DNA of 64,000 bases from Syngnathus acus (Eukaryota; Chordata; Actinopteri; Syngnathiformes; Syngnathidae), in the NCBI RefSeq assembly GCF_901709675.1, contig NC_051088.1, positions 13,497,693-13,561,692 of the forward strand, written 5' to 3'. This document shows, one piece after another, positions 1 through 12,900 of the stretch. Position 1 is the stretch's first letter; every line of letters starts with the position of its first letter. Below the pieces are notes generated by a model. The model had not been told where the DNA came from. It saw only the letters and a program-made list of their open reading frames with translations, and did no database searches. Position numbers and translations under genes: made by a program.

Positions 1-2768
1 CCCACATAAAAAGCTTAAACTAATCAAGTTCTGGTCTTGTTGTCTTCTAGCAATATGTGACCTTGCCTTCGGCTACTCTTGGGTTGAGTTCCCTCTGAGG
101 GTTTGAAGACACTTGCCAATTCAGAATAGAGTTGTCAATGACAAACCTGCAGGACATTGCGGCACAGCAGAGGATTGAGTCAAACTTGTCCAAAGAGAGG
201 CTGATGAATTAAGAATGAGCTCACACAAGGGCTCAAAGGGCCCCCCTGTAGTACGTGTAGCCAGCTAGAGGGGGATTAAGGGAGATTGGAAGTTTAAAGG
301 CACAGAGTTCCCAAAAAACGATTTTGTTTTTAGTTGTAATTCTACATTATCGTCTCATTTTTGTGTTTTGATGATGATTCTTTTCTTATCAAGAGTCCTG
401 CTGAATCTCTGGTAACTTTAACATGGTTTTAGAAAAACATCAAGTTTAGAGAAGATGACATTTTACAACAGTCTGGCCACGTTTGTTTGTTAAAACATTA
501 ATAGTGAAACTACAGCAAAACAAAAAAGGCACATCAATGCGTTGCTGTCCTTTATGTTTTTTGATGAGCTGGCACATATATACGCCGTACATGTTCTAGG
601 GTAATATCATTGAAGTACACCAATACTTGCACCTTTTTTTTTTTTTTGAGTTTGAAAGAGATAATGCAACCATCTGCTGCTTATCTTCAAAGATAGGTAA
701 GCAGATGGATGTTAAATGACACAGTCTGTTCGCCTTCAATTATACGATGTGACTAGAGATTAAATGAGGAGATGTACTCTCATTTATCCCTGAATTGTCC
801 TTGCGCCGCATCTCGGGGGCCAATAGAATCATGGGCATCACTAGAACAATTAAGTCTGCTTCCAGATGCTATCGGAGCTGCACAGTAAACAAGAGTAGAT
901 TAGGATGGGGCTCCAGGAAGTGGAATGAATCTCAGTCTAGGTCCGATAACGACACTCTTGTCTCCTTATCCTTGGCAGATAAAAGCAGTGCCGCTTGTGC
1001 ACATCACACTTTGTTTGCTGGCTTCTGTTTTGCCAAGGTGATAAAAGGCGAAATGTAAACTTTTGGAATCCGTGTTGACTTTTAAGTCGATTTTTAGCCA
1101 TCTCCCATAAATTGTAATAAAATAATAATGAAAATGCAGATGAGCTGTCTGACAGTTGATTTGTGAGCTCGTGCCAGTCCAGACGTGGCCAACGAGCGCT
1201 TCAAAACTTTCACAGCTCATCCCGTCAGATTAACAATCTGACATGCTCGACTCGGCTCCGGAGCTGCAAACGTCAACTTTTGTTTCATTCGTGACTTGTG
1301 ATGGATTGATGAAATATGAACTCGCCTGTGAACTAAACAGAGAAAGAAGCTCATCCTCTCTTAATTTGAATTGAATTACAAAGTGATCAAAGGAAAATGA
1401 TTGTAGTATTTGAAAAGAATCAGATTATGTTTCTAACGAGCTACATTTGTTATGCAACGTGCTGCCTTAGAAATGCTAAACATCAAGCTCTTGGAAGAGC
1501 GTAGGTGACCAGCAAATCTGACATAAAAGCAAAACTAGATTTTATTATTTGCATGTATGATTTTATTTAATGTAATAGACACAGGGCTACAACATCTCCT
1601 ATTTTCGTTTGTGGTTTGATTTACGTTGTGTAGTATACAATTTTTTTTTCCATGAAGCAAAAGTCTCCCCAAGGGGTGACAAAACAGGAGCGCTGATGCC
1701 TAGCGGTTTATATTGAGACAATTAAATGAACAGGTGAGTTATAAAACACTGAGTTATCATTAAATATTTGTCACAGTCCATCAGTCTCAGTTTAATAAAT
1801 GAGTTGAAACATTTACAACCGCTTTTACTCCGTCCATCACGTCTGTAAGTGAAAAACAACCCATTTGAATAATGTTTATTTATGGCTGTAGTTTCTTTTT
1901 TAACTTATACTAAAAAATATTTGGTAAGATGCTGTACAGGGTTTTACTATGTAACTGACACAAATATTGATAAATATATTGCGAAATAAACACCTCTGTC
2001 AATCAATGCAGACTTTTTTGTGTCCTGTAGCCTACTCAAAAACGACTCTTCATGAACTCAAAAAACACCACTGCTTCACACTTGACATTAATTTCCTCGG
2101 AACCTTTTTGCTATATCTTCTTGGCTGACAAACTAACAATAGCAAACACACAATTTCCCCGCTGGAGCTGAAAGCACTATGTGAACCTCAATATGCACGT
2201 CTTGCTCTCCTCTCAGACATCAACATCATGAATGGACTAATGTTCCGGCGCTGTTGTGAAGAGGTGCTCGGTGTGCCGTATAATAGTTCCGAGTACGACT
2301 GCACGGGGAGCTCGATGCACTCTTAGAGCCGTGAACTGTCATCCTTTATTGAAGACGACATGTACTCTTAGCGCGCAACACCGAGGGCTTTCTCCTCTGC
2401 TCCGTTGCTTTTAAACGCACCGCTGGGAGCACTGGCTGAAGCACATTAAACACATAGTTGCGCATACACTTTGATTTTGCCACATTAAACCACACTTGGA
2501 TGGGGGATATTTAATGTGCACGCACGTACACGCACAGATTGAGCATCTCCCGGGTCATCCTTTTTTGACAATAATCCTCGTTGGAGATGGAGAGGCGGTG
2601 AAATGACAGCTGCAAGCATTTACTTGCAGTTTGTTAAGACCTTCCCCAAGTCAACATGAAAGGCTTATGGGTGGTTCTCCGAAAGGGTGGCCCAGAAGTG
2701 TGACATGAATAATAAAATAAAACTATGAATAATAACAAAATACAGTTGTTCAAAACCAGGTCAAAAGA
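1..2768. other. unique non-genic sequence, no feature recognised
   Basis: No gene or repeat is recognised here. The sequence is AT-rich with short poly-T runs (for example near 632-648). Open frames are under 90 codons and show no domain. The part around 2246-2420 is visibly richer in CpG than its surroundings and could be a regulatory patch, but nothing identifies it. Confidence 0.5.
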
Positions 2769-2844
2769 ATATATATATATAGTATACATATATACACATA
2801 CATACACGTACATACATACACGCATACACACATACACACACACC
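2769..2844. repeat. compound TA / CATA / CA microsatellite
   Basis: A (TA)n run passes into imperfect CATA and CACA units. It accounts for the tyrosine/valine-rich open frame on the minus strand here. Confidence 0.9.
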
Positions 2845-5490
2845 AGACATTATTAGTCCTGTCTTATTGCAGGACCTGAAGGAGAATTAATGAAGTCGAA
2901 CGGAGTAAAATTTTCACAATCATGATGCATATCTTTTATCTGGCCCAGGTTATTATTTCCCGCAGAAAGTATGTCAGATAATTTCAAGATAATCCATCAA
3001 TTCTTCAAGTTATGTATCAAGTATTAAAGAATAGCTTGCTTTATTAGGCTATTTATGTGCTTCGCTTAATTTTACAGCAGAACAAATGATCTCAAGAGTG
3101 AATGGACGTGATTCAGTTACTAAAAATGATTAACCTTTGAAAGCCAGACTGTTTGCATTCCACCGCATACTTCACATCAACTATGAGAGTCAGTTTGAAA
3201 GACATACTTAAGCTAAACCGAGCCATTTTCACTTCAATCTTATTGTGCAGAGAGACTTGCAAGCCAGGGGAGTGAAATTCATTTCACATGGGTCCACAGT
3301 GAATAATCCAAACACATTTGGGCAACAAATGGGCAGCCCCACACCCATAAATGTGATTCAACTGGGCTGTTTTATGATCATAAACGTCTGGAATTCCATG
3401 CAGGCCACTTAGGAAGATTTTAAATTCATGCAACAGGAACAAGTGCATGCTGTTGATGGACTGTTTCATCTGATTTATCAGCCCCTGCTTGATCCTTCAC
3501 GTTACAGTCCGGTGATGGATATTTAATGACGACTATTGATGTTTTATGACTCACTAATTTACTTGATGGTCTGGACATAAACTTTTAGACATCCTATAGC
3601 CGCGAAGCTGTTGTGACTTGGCAAGTGCATGCCCTCAGGAAGAGCGCTGACACCCATATGCATGTAGCAAAAAAATTCTAGGTGGAAAAGTTGGCAAATT
3701 GGCTCAATATTGTGATGGGAATAAACCTTAATGGATTTTACATTTATATCATTGTATCAAACTATGTCAAATAGCAATGGGAAAAAAAAATGCATCGTGT
3801 AGCATTCTTTCTATGCAGAAAACCACAGATGATAGTAAAAATGATACAAATATAAAAAATAGTCTAGTTGCTTCCTAGGGAGTGGTCAAATCAGATTGGG
3901 TAAAATGCATTAAATCTCACATTTCTTATTCAAAACACATTTTATGTAAATGCACAACACTTGCATAATACATTTAACTGCTATTAATAATTTGTGAAAA
4001 CAAGCAAGTGGACAAATCATTTTACAGCAAATTGAAATCTGCGGAATGGAATACATACTCAAAGAAGCACATTGAGTGCTTCGAGTAAACACCGGACTCT
4101 CCTGAGATTGCTTTTTCTTTGTCATCCTGTTCTCTTCAAGGACTGCGGTAATAGAAGACGACGAGGTGCTACTGATGCCGAGGTGTACTTTTGGGTCACG
4201 TAGAGCTGAGATCAATAGTGACGGATCCATGTGTGCTGACAGGCCACGGCATATTCCTCCACGGAGTCTTTCTCTGGCCCCTGGCCCGATGAATGCTGAC
4301 ATCCAGAAACATGACACGACTCTGATAGACAAGCCTTTATGTGTGTGTAGGAGGATGGCTGCGGAAACAAAAGGACCTCCGTGGTTGCTGAAATCTATAA
4401 GAAATTCTCTCTGTGGGTGCAGTGTGCGCTAGCTAAGTCCAGTCTGGCTTGGGGGCTCAGATAGTGGGGATAATATTTCCTCCTGTCTGGATTCATCGTC
4501 CATTGCAGCTGGAATTCCTTTTACAGACAGCACGCACAAAATGATCCGCAAAGCAGCTCTGTTCCTTCCCTTCAGGCAGAGACATTTTCACAGACAGGTG
4601 CAACGACTTACGCTTGTGTGTGCGATGATGTGTACACGTCTGTTTTCCTCAGAATGCAATTATAGCGAGATTATAGCAGATGAGGTGCCGTTCAGAAATG
4701 GAAAATAAACAAGATGAACACAAGGATTAAAACTAAACACCGAAAATTGCTTATAGCCTATTCTCTGAAATCCTTTGTGCATCTTAAACGATTAGCATTT
4801 TTCTCGTGCGTGCAGGTGCCGATTTACTTCATTTTTTACATTCTGTTGACCATTTCTAAGGTTTACGTGTACTTAATCATCAACATTTCATTATGTTGTA
4901 TTTTCTTGACTTGGCAATGCAGCATACAATTTGCAATGTTGTGTGGACCATCCTTGATAAGGAATTGAATGATGCTCGCTTAAAAATAAAGGTTCCCTTT
5001 CATTTTTAAATTTCATTGGTCTTGTTTGTGTTCTCTGACGTAATTATGACAGACATTCAGGGATGTGGTCCGATATTGAGACAACAGAGAATATTTTGCT
5101 TCAATCTTTGCTTCAAAAGCAAAAATAAAAAATTATTTCAACAAAATGAGAGGAACAGCAAGACAACGACCCATTGAGAAATTAATTGATATTTGCAGCC
5201 AGGCCTAGGGTGAGTAAAATGTAATTTTTGTTCAAATTACAGGAATGGTTACCAGTCGTCACTGTATTTTAGATGCTGGCCATTATAGTTGTTCATTTGA
5301 ACTGTTCTGGTTCACACTCCCACCTTTCAGACTCAATCGTCCTTCTTTTGAAAAGAATAATGAACGGATAGTATTTATACAGTTTCTGCTGGATATATTG
5401 TGTGGCTTTAGTAGAGCATTTTTGTGTGTTAAAACAGCCGTTGTTTGTACACGCGTCAAGTGCGAAAAAAAATAAAAACATTTTAATATC
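2845..5490. other. unique non-genic sequence
   Basis: No repeat or gene recognised. A 140-codon open frame on the minus strand (3910-4332) has no recognisable domain, no membrane or motif pattern and ends in low-complexity sequence. It is treated as chance. Confidence 0.45.
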
Positions 5491-5557
5491 ACGCGATCGA
5501 CCAATAGTGGCTTGGCGATCGACCGGTCGATCGCGATCGACGTATTGGGCACCCCTG
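5491..5557 (+). mobile_element. hAT-type transposon end, 'gatcgaccggtcgatcg' family
   Basis: A run of overlapping GATCG palindromes ends in 'attgggcacccctg'. Read on the other strand this gives CAGGGGTGCCCAAT, the usual form of a hAT-superfamily terminal inverted repeat. A second, more diverged copy of this end lies at 51911-51956 ('gcgatcgaccagtcg' ending 'acgcccctg'). No opposite terminus starting CAGGGGT was found upstream, so this is a solo or truncated end. Confidence 0.6.
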
Positions 5558-5773
5558 TTCTAGAGTGTCTTATGCACAGAAATTGTTGAATTCAAAGACA
5601 ATGACTGGCTTGAAATCAGGTTGGTTGTGTTCACTCCCACAACAGCGCAAACACCCCACTAGGATAATATAAAACGAAAAGCCTTCAAAAGAGCTTTTAT
5701 TAACGCTAAACTGATTGTGAGTTGCAATTAACTTGATAAAATATTGGGACAACCGTATTTATATATCAAGTTA

Positions 5774-5956
5774 GAATGACAATTCTCGATGGATATTATC
5801 TCCTTGTGTTGTGAGACCAGGACGATTGCCTTGAAAATATATTGCAGTTTCTAAGTCTTTGTATATAAAATCGGAATGACAATTCTCGATGGATATTATC
5901 TCCTTGTGTTGTGAGACAAGGACGATTGCCTTGAAAATATATTTCACTTTCTAAGT
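5774..5956. repeat. tandem duplication, period 100 bp
   Basis: The 83-bp block 5774-5856 is repeated at 5874-5956, an offset of exactly 100 bp. Both copies begin 'gaatgacaattctcgatgg' and end 'tttctaagt'. They differ at only a few positions (ccagg/caagg, attgcag/atttcac), so the duplication is fairly recent. The 17-bp spacer (5857-5873) is AT-rich. Confidence 0.95.
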
Positions 5957-7223
5957 TATATTTATCCAAACATTTCTGAAAACTCTCCAGATCTTCCTTT
6001 GATGAAATTGGAAACTAAGAAGTGATGCCAGTTCCTTATCAAGGCTAAACATTCCCATCGGACATATTTGGCTCAAAGTAGGGGTCAAAAGAAAACTATT
6101 TTTGCAAGTAGTCTGTCTTCACAGAACTGAAGTCAGATGCTGGGAGGAGCTTTCATCTGCTATGAGACTTGCTCAGACAGTTAGGTCTGCACACGTAAGC
6201 TCTGTGAATTAGAATTTTATTCCGTACAATATATCAACTACCTTTTAACAAGCCAACATAATATCACATTATTTCATTAATACTTTAATGAAGATGAGTC
6301 ATAATGTTTTAAAGACAAATGTCATTATTCTACATGAGCAAACTCATCTTTTATCATTGAACTGGGGATGGCGCCTTTTATTTTACCCAGATCATGCTAA
6401 GATTTTCTCTTAAAGGCTAAGGAGCAAAGAGCAGGTGTTGCATGCTCCGTGTATGTACTGTCACTGGGAAACTCCCAATTAACACGGGTAGAATGTCAGA
6501 CGTTGCATTTGAACTTTTGCCTCACACGATGTCGACACAGCAAACCGACGTCCGTTACAGATAGTTCAAATGACGTGCATGTCAGAAGAAAGTCCGTGTC
6601 AGACATGTCCGCCATTACTTCTGTCTGCCTTTGCCTCAAATACATTTTTTTCTTTTTGAGATGGAAATTACGTTTCAGCGCTGGGAGCCATGTAGTTATA
6701 CTTCATTGGGATTCCTCAGGGTATAAACCAGTCTTAACACCTCCTGGCTCACTCCGATCCATTTTGGGCACACACATACACAAACGTACAAGAGCCCATT
6801 ACAAAAGCGGTGAATGACACATTTATACTGGATTTGCATGCGGATGCAGATGATTCAGTCAGATGGCGAGGGAAAGCGATGTCAAACAGACAAGCCTCAA
6901 AAGGAGATACCAAGTCCCCCGTCTTCCTTTCTGTGAACTGACAGCCGCTGGCTTGATATACAAGCTGTGTCAGGATGTCAAAATCCACCGCCTGACACTG
7001 ACTGCTGTTCTCAGCAGAAACATTAAGGAGCAATAGCACGGTTGGGCTTCTGGGAACACATAATATTGAAACAGTGCATACAGGTTTTGGTCTTTGCTTC
7101 TTCACAGGCATCAAATATTTTAAATCGAAAACTGTACACATGAGATAAAATACCGATTGCTTTTCTACTCTTTGTAAAGAAGCCTCCTATATTTCTTTGG
7201 CGTCTTTCATGTAAAGAGTGAAC
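5957..7223. other. unique non-genic sequence
   Basis: Nothing recognised. Open frames of 122 codons (6449-6817, +) and 130 codons (6749-7141, -) overlap on opposite strands and neither has a domain signature. Confidence 0.45.
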
Positions 7224-7685
7224 ATTAATTGATTAATCGACAACAAATCAATTATCAAAGCCTCATCTTAATAATTGAGTAATCGTTTAAAGCTATTTTT
7301 TTTTAAATAAAATTTGTCCAAAATACCAGATTTCAGGCTCTCAAAAGTAATAATTCTTTGATTGCTCTATACCCTCATGAAATCAGACTGATTTACCCTT
7401 TGTGCTTCATCAAAATAAGACATTTGCAAATAACTGTTTTTACTTTGTAAAACAACAAGTCTTGTGTGATAGTGCTTATTTGGTGTTACGTTGATTTTTT
7501 TAATCACTAAATAATACCAAATAAGAAAAAGTACTTGTTTAACTGTAATAGGAAAAAATGGGTTTTGAATGTACTTTGAGGCAAATAAAATTGTATCCGA
7601 TTATCCGTTTAGTCGATAATCTGGCGAATAATCAAATACTCTACAGAATAATCAATTCTATAAATATACAATAGCGACAGCCCTA
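7224..7685 (+). mobile_element. AT-rich DNA-transposon-like element with 'taatcga' motifs
   Basis: The stretch opens with 'attaattgattaatcgac' and closes with 'ccgtttagtcgataatct' and 'gcgacagccctac'. Fish genomes contain many short elements ending in 'gcagccctA' with TAATCGAT-rich subterminal sequence on both sides; this matches that pattern from memory. The left boundary is uncertain and no target duplication was confirmed. Confidence 0.5.
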
Positions 7686-8800
7686 CTTTCGTCCATATTG
7701 CACTACTACTTTCTTCTAAACATTTTAACTACCATCATGGATTCCTTTCATTTTTCATCTCCATTTTACGATTACTTTCAATTTTATTAAAATTTATTTC
7801 AAATTTATTTATATAGACTCAACAGCTATTGGTCCCGGGCATTTGCAAAATTACAACGTTCTGTTTAAGTTTACAGTGAGATTTGGGGCTTGCAACAGAA
7901 ACTTCTCTCTGCATCATTTATGGTCTGCTAAAATGACAGAACATATTTTTTCCACGTCAAGGATGATGTAGCCGGGCAGCTTAACGGCACACTGCAGTGA
8001 ACAATTTGCAACCGCACATTAAACTCTTTTTGTTACTCAGGGCCAGGTGCCAAATATAGTGCAACTTTTGTGGCTTTTGCCATAATGATCGTGTCAAAAA
8101 GACTCAACATTTATTCTAGCCACAGCTCACAGCAACATGCGGAAGCGTGAATCATTTTAGCAGTGTTAGAATGACGATTAGTGGCGCTAGGGAAGAGGAG
8201 TGTGGAGGCGCTGCAAGGGAAGAGGAAGTTGATGAAGACTAGATTAGATTTTGAGGGAAAATATTATGAAGTTGTTATCTGGAAAAGCATGGTCCATTTG
8301 TGTCGCGCTTCTTTTGATAGAAAAGATAAGCAACTGCATGCAAATAGAGGTATTATACATTTCTTCATGACAGTGCAAAACGTTTTTTTTTTTCTTTTCA
8401 AATTCAGCTACTTCCAAAACTGTTCCAACTGCTGTCATGCATGTTGATGTTTATTCATTCACGAGGTATTCTCGGATATGTTTAGAGACTCCCTATTGCT
8501 ACGCCCACCTGAGACACGGCAGAATCAGAGTTACACGTCCCACATCACACTAGCAAAGGCTTCAATCAGATGACACCAAGTGAGAGTTACAACAACAAAA
8601 AAAAAAAAAAATCATGGAATAGCTGAGAACTGGGAAAGCCGAAACTGAACTAACCAAATTTGGCTTCAGTAAATGTTATTAGGGATGCGTAAGGTAGAGA
8701 AGGTGCAAAATAAATGTGAATCGGCCTTGGATAAGAGGCCAATAACTCGACATCAGATATACTTCATGGCCAGTGTTCGCTTGGGTACGTTTTCTTCAGA
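7686..8800. other. unique non-genic sequence
   Basis: No gene recognised. A small imperfect direct repeat ('ggcgct' followed by 'gggaagagga', twice) lies at about 8183-8227. Confidence 0.4.
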
Positions 8801-8841
8801 TCAGGGAACGGCAATTACGGAGCCACGTGAGTCAAAACTCT
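8801..8841 (+). mobile_element. possible hAT-type terminal fragment
   Basis: 'tcagggaacggcaattacgg' followed by 'agccacgtgagtc' resembles the fish hAT termini that read cagGG..CGGCAAC..GGAGCCAC. Only one end is visible and the match is short. Confidence 0.3.
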
Positions 8842-9154
8842 TGGCCACGCCCACATGCTAACCCTAATCCTTTACCACCTTAATTATATATTTAAATGAA
8901 AAAGTGAAATTATACTGTTTCTGCTCCTTGCCCTATTGCATTTTGTCATAATTAGGCAGTTAAACTTTAAGTAGTAGTCTTTTTTCATTAAGTCAAGATA
9001 AATATATTTAAATAGCCCTTAATAAAATAAAAGCCTTAAGGAGCTTCCACATGCTCACAGTGATTTTAAACCCCGGGATGTGGGGGGAAAAAGGAGAAAC
9101 CTTGAGAAGGGGCTTCTGATGGGGAATCTCCCCCCCCTTCTCATTAACCACAAT

Positions 9155-9258
9155 GTGGGTGAATTGTTAGTCTGACTGCCTAAGAGCTCAGAAGTTGTAG
9201 GTTCATATCTGGATTCTGAACTTCCTGTATGGAGTTCACACTTTCTGGCATAAAGTCA
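9155..9258 (+). mobile_element. decayed V-SINE, 5' half
   Basis: A weakly preserved tRNA-like head contains 'gaattgttagtctgactgcc' and a B-box-like 'ggttcatatct'. It is followed by 'tgtatggagttcacac', which aligns with the V-SINE core 'tgtgcggagtttgcat' seen intact at 16610-16625. The order and spacing of these blocks match the complete copy. The 3' half is missing. Confidence 0.55.
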
Positions 9259-9920
9259 GCTGTGATAAACAGCAGCACACCAGCACAAATGAGGATAAGA
9301 ATTTTTGTGCTCAGCATAAACAAACTTTTTCATGCTTCTCATACTAATGATTGGTCATCATCAGAGCCCTGAGCAAATGTGATGTCAATATCAGGGTGAC
9401 TTACAAAGGCTTTGTGGTCTTCTGTAAATTCCCTTCGGTGTCGAGCATTCGAAAACTCAGCCTTTTCAGTGTGCGACAACAAAGTCTTGCTAACCTACAT
9501 TCACCATGAATACTGCATACTCAAAATGGCCACTTGATCCCACGATATAAAACACACATTTTAAATCACAAAGAATATAAGTGCTTTTTAAGTTTCTGGG
9601 GACAAAGATCATCTCACTAGACGTTTTTTTTTTCCAGTCCATTTCTCTCACAGCGAATACATTGATCACTTTGCAGGGACCAACTGTTTTCAAGGCAGCT
9701 GTACTGTCGACACACAGATACACACAAACCCTCACGGATGAAAACAAGTCTTCAAAAATACAAAGCTCTCCGCTCTAACTATTGCTTACGTTCTTAACCT
9801 CAGACTGCAATATGTATGCCTTATTACTTCCCTTTTGTCTCATTCGCAACTGATCATAGGCAGCACAAACTAGGATCAATTATTCTTTGTAAAGTAAGAA
9901 TGGGAACAAAAATCAAGCAA

Positions 9921-9950
9921 GATGGTTGCAGAAAAGATGGTTGCAGAAAA
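9921..9950. repeat. 15-bp tandem duplication
   Basis: 'gatggttgcagaaaa' occurs twice head to tail, with no mismatch. Confidence 0.95.
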
Positions 9951-12900
9951 GATCCCTAGGTATATTTTTCTCCTTTGAGAAGAGACGAAGAAAGCCAATG
10001 AAAAGTGTTTGATCCTTGATATTCACTCTGTCAAACGCCATCCTTTCACATCGTTACTGTGTTTGAAGCTATTCAAGTATGAATGTGTTCTCAAAAGGAA
10101 AAAAAAAAACAGGTCACAGTAAATTGAAGCGTGTCATAGAAAAAAAAGATGATGAGACAAATACTATCATCTGCCCTTTTAACCCTGTTCCCTGCTCTTC
10201 CTGTCAAACAGTTAACAAGGGCATTAAATAGGTCAAAGGCAAGCGACACCGGAAGCAAAAACCTCACCGCGACCTTTCATTTTCTGCCACCTATAAAGAA
10301 ACCAAAAGACGTGGGAGAAAGTATTCAAGGGGGCTAATGATTGCAACAATGAGCTTTTAAGGTAGCGATATAGGAAGTTAAAAGGGATAGAAAATAATAG
10401 TTCAGGTGGGACACATGATTGACAGCGAGAGGCAGAGGTTACAAACACAGCAAGCGCACGCTTCATTTCACCGTTACAAAGGAGTTCGGCACAGTGGTAG
10501 GGAAACCGCAGGGAGCTGGATGAAGTGAGAAGAATTGTCAGACCAATTAGTTGTACAGGTTGAGAGTTCAAAATCCCACTTCTGTTCACAGCATGCCTTA
10601 ATATGCCAAAGGAAGAAGAGAGAAGTTAAAGGACAAACAAGACTCTTGCTGAAGATGACACAGCCAAGCAACCTTGAGCAGCACTTGGTTAAAACCTGCA
10701 ACTAGTAATGTACTTTTTAATTATTATTTTTTTAGTACAGACATTCCTGAGTAAAAAAAATGCAATAAAATGACAAATAATATTTATAGGAAGTGTAAAA
10801 GTAGAGATTGATATTTTAGGTTGCTATTTCATTCCAGGAGAAGAAGATGGAGATAACATGAACACCAGAATATGCACAATCAATCATGTGGAGTCACATT
10901 AAAGTAGAAAGACTTCAGAAAGGATCACTACTAGCCATGTGGATAACCAAACAAAAGAGTTGGCAATGTTAAATGATGCTTATCCCTGCAACTTTTCCTT
11001 GGCCTCCCGACTGACAGGACTCTCAATCATATTTTTGTGGATAATGGACTTCACTGACTGGTGCTTGCATTCGAACACCATCAGCTGATTGTATCGTTTG
11101 GCAAGAATTCATAGTGAGTTAACTACTAAACAATCTTTTGTGATAAAACAATTTGATGTTCATCTCTATTATGATGTATTTTGTCAAGTGGAATTGGTTA
11201 CCTTGAGCTTAAGAATGTGACCCAACCCCCCTCCCTCCCATCTTGAGCAGCAAATAAAAACTTCTCTACTTTGACCACTTTGTGTGCTTTGGAAATTGCA
11301 TGGTAGCGGCATCACTCAATCTGGGACATGAGACTTTAATACTAGTCTTAGAATTGTTCACAGCACAGTTAGTTCATGAAACAGGCTGAGGTTGTGCATC
11401 AAATAGTAATACGGAGGGTGACCGAGACATCCGCAAAGTCCCAGACAGCAATATGGGGAATTATTATTATGTTTACTCTTTAAAGCCAGAGTGGTAGCAG
11501 GGGAAATCATTTAATCCTCTCTTCCATTGGCAATATTTTTCTGCCTGTCTTTTCTTTCTGCAGCTCAACATTTTTACTTAAGACTTTTAGAAAACAAACT
11601 CATATAGTGATAAATTAGGGGGAAAAAATAAAATCGAAACATTAATAGGGGCATATCAAACCTTAGTTTGGTGTTTAGGGCTGGATGAATTTCTGGTCCC
11701 TCAGGGGGAAAACCAATGAGGCATTACCTGCAGTGTCTCACATCCTCAAATAATGGAAGTCAGGAAGTTTCAAACTGAGAAAAATCATCTCTGCATGATA
11801 ATACTATAAAACAGCTGAAACTTTGCCTGAACTGTAATCATGAGTCGATCTTTTAACTTTTTGCTTTATTATGCCTTAGCCATATTTAACTAGTTGTAAC
11901 AAAGACATACGGGAAAGAAAAGTGTCGAATAAACATTTTTCACTGTGCTATGTCGTTCAAATGTACTGCAAAGTTGTTCCAACATACTGCAAAGTCATTT
12001 GAACAAGTTGATCAAGTCGTTTGAACCTAATGGTAAAATTGTTTGCTAAGCTAAATGTTAAGAAAATGCAGAACAAAAGAACAAGACTGGTCCATAAGTT
12101 TTTTTTTTTTGTGCAACCTTAGGATATTTCAATTGTTCCAACTGGACGCAAATGTATCAATGCATTAATAGCAAAATGGCAAACATTTTTTTTCTTTTTC
12201 TCACTTTAAAGTCAGAATTCTGAGAAAAAAAAGTCAGAATCCTGTCACCCCGCCTTTTTTTTTTTTCTTCACTGGCCCTCATCCTCTTCCGTAAAAAGCA
12301 AAGGTAAATGGGGATAGCCATTAGTTTTTTGGCAGTTCCAAGCTTCCGTACAATATTTTGATTCCTTACAATGTTGTTAAGTCTTCGTTTAACCAATACA
12401 TTTGAATAGCTTTACCAAAATATTCATAGCCCAGTCAAAAATCTTTACGCCACGTTGCCAGTTCCATGCTTTTGTAAAGAACAACAATAGTTGCCATTTT
12501 GTTTTTGTGCAACTTACAATACATTTAATCATTGCATTCCCAAACAAGTGCGATTAAAACATTGATCACGAGCCAAGTGACAAACGATGTTCAGGACTAT
12601 TTGGAGCTATGGGAACAAAGACGAAGGAAGCAAAAAAAAAAAAAAAAAAAAAATCAATGTTGCATGTACTGAAAGTTGGTTAGTCATGCTCGCGCTGCTT
12701 GGAATGGAAGAAAACAATGGGACCATTAGCCTCACTGGGTGGTAACATCCAGATAGAAGATCACACACTCCACATGAATAAACACGTAGCCACTGGCCAT
12801 CACCCACTCCCTCCACAAGACTCTGCGATTCCGAAGTGAAGAAGTGGAAGAGAGGGTTAAGGTTAGCGGGTGTTCATCCATTTGAATTCCACAAGCGGCT

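Noticed and set aside
3910-4332. 140-codon minus-strand open frame
   Set aside because: No domain or motif, and it ends in low-complexity sequence. An alternative frame (SSGQGPEKDSVEEY) looked exon-like but lacks a credible splice donor.
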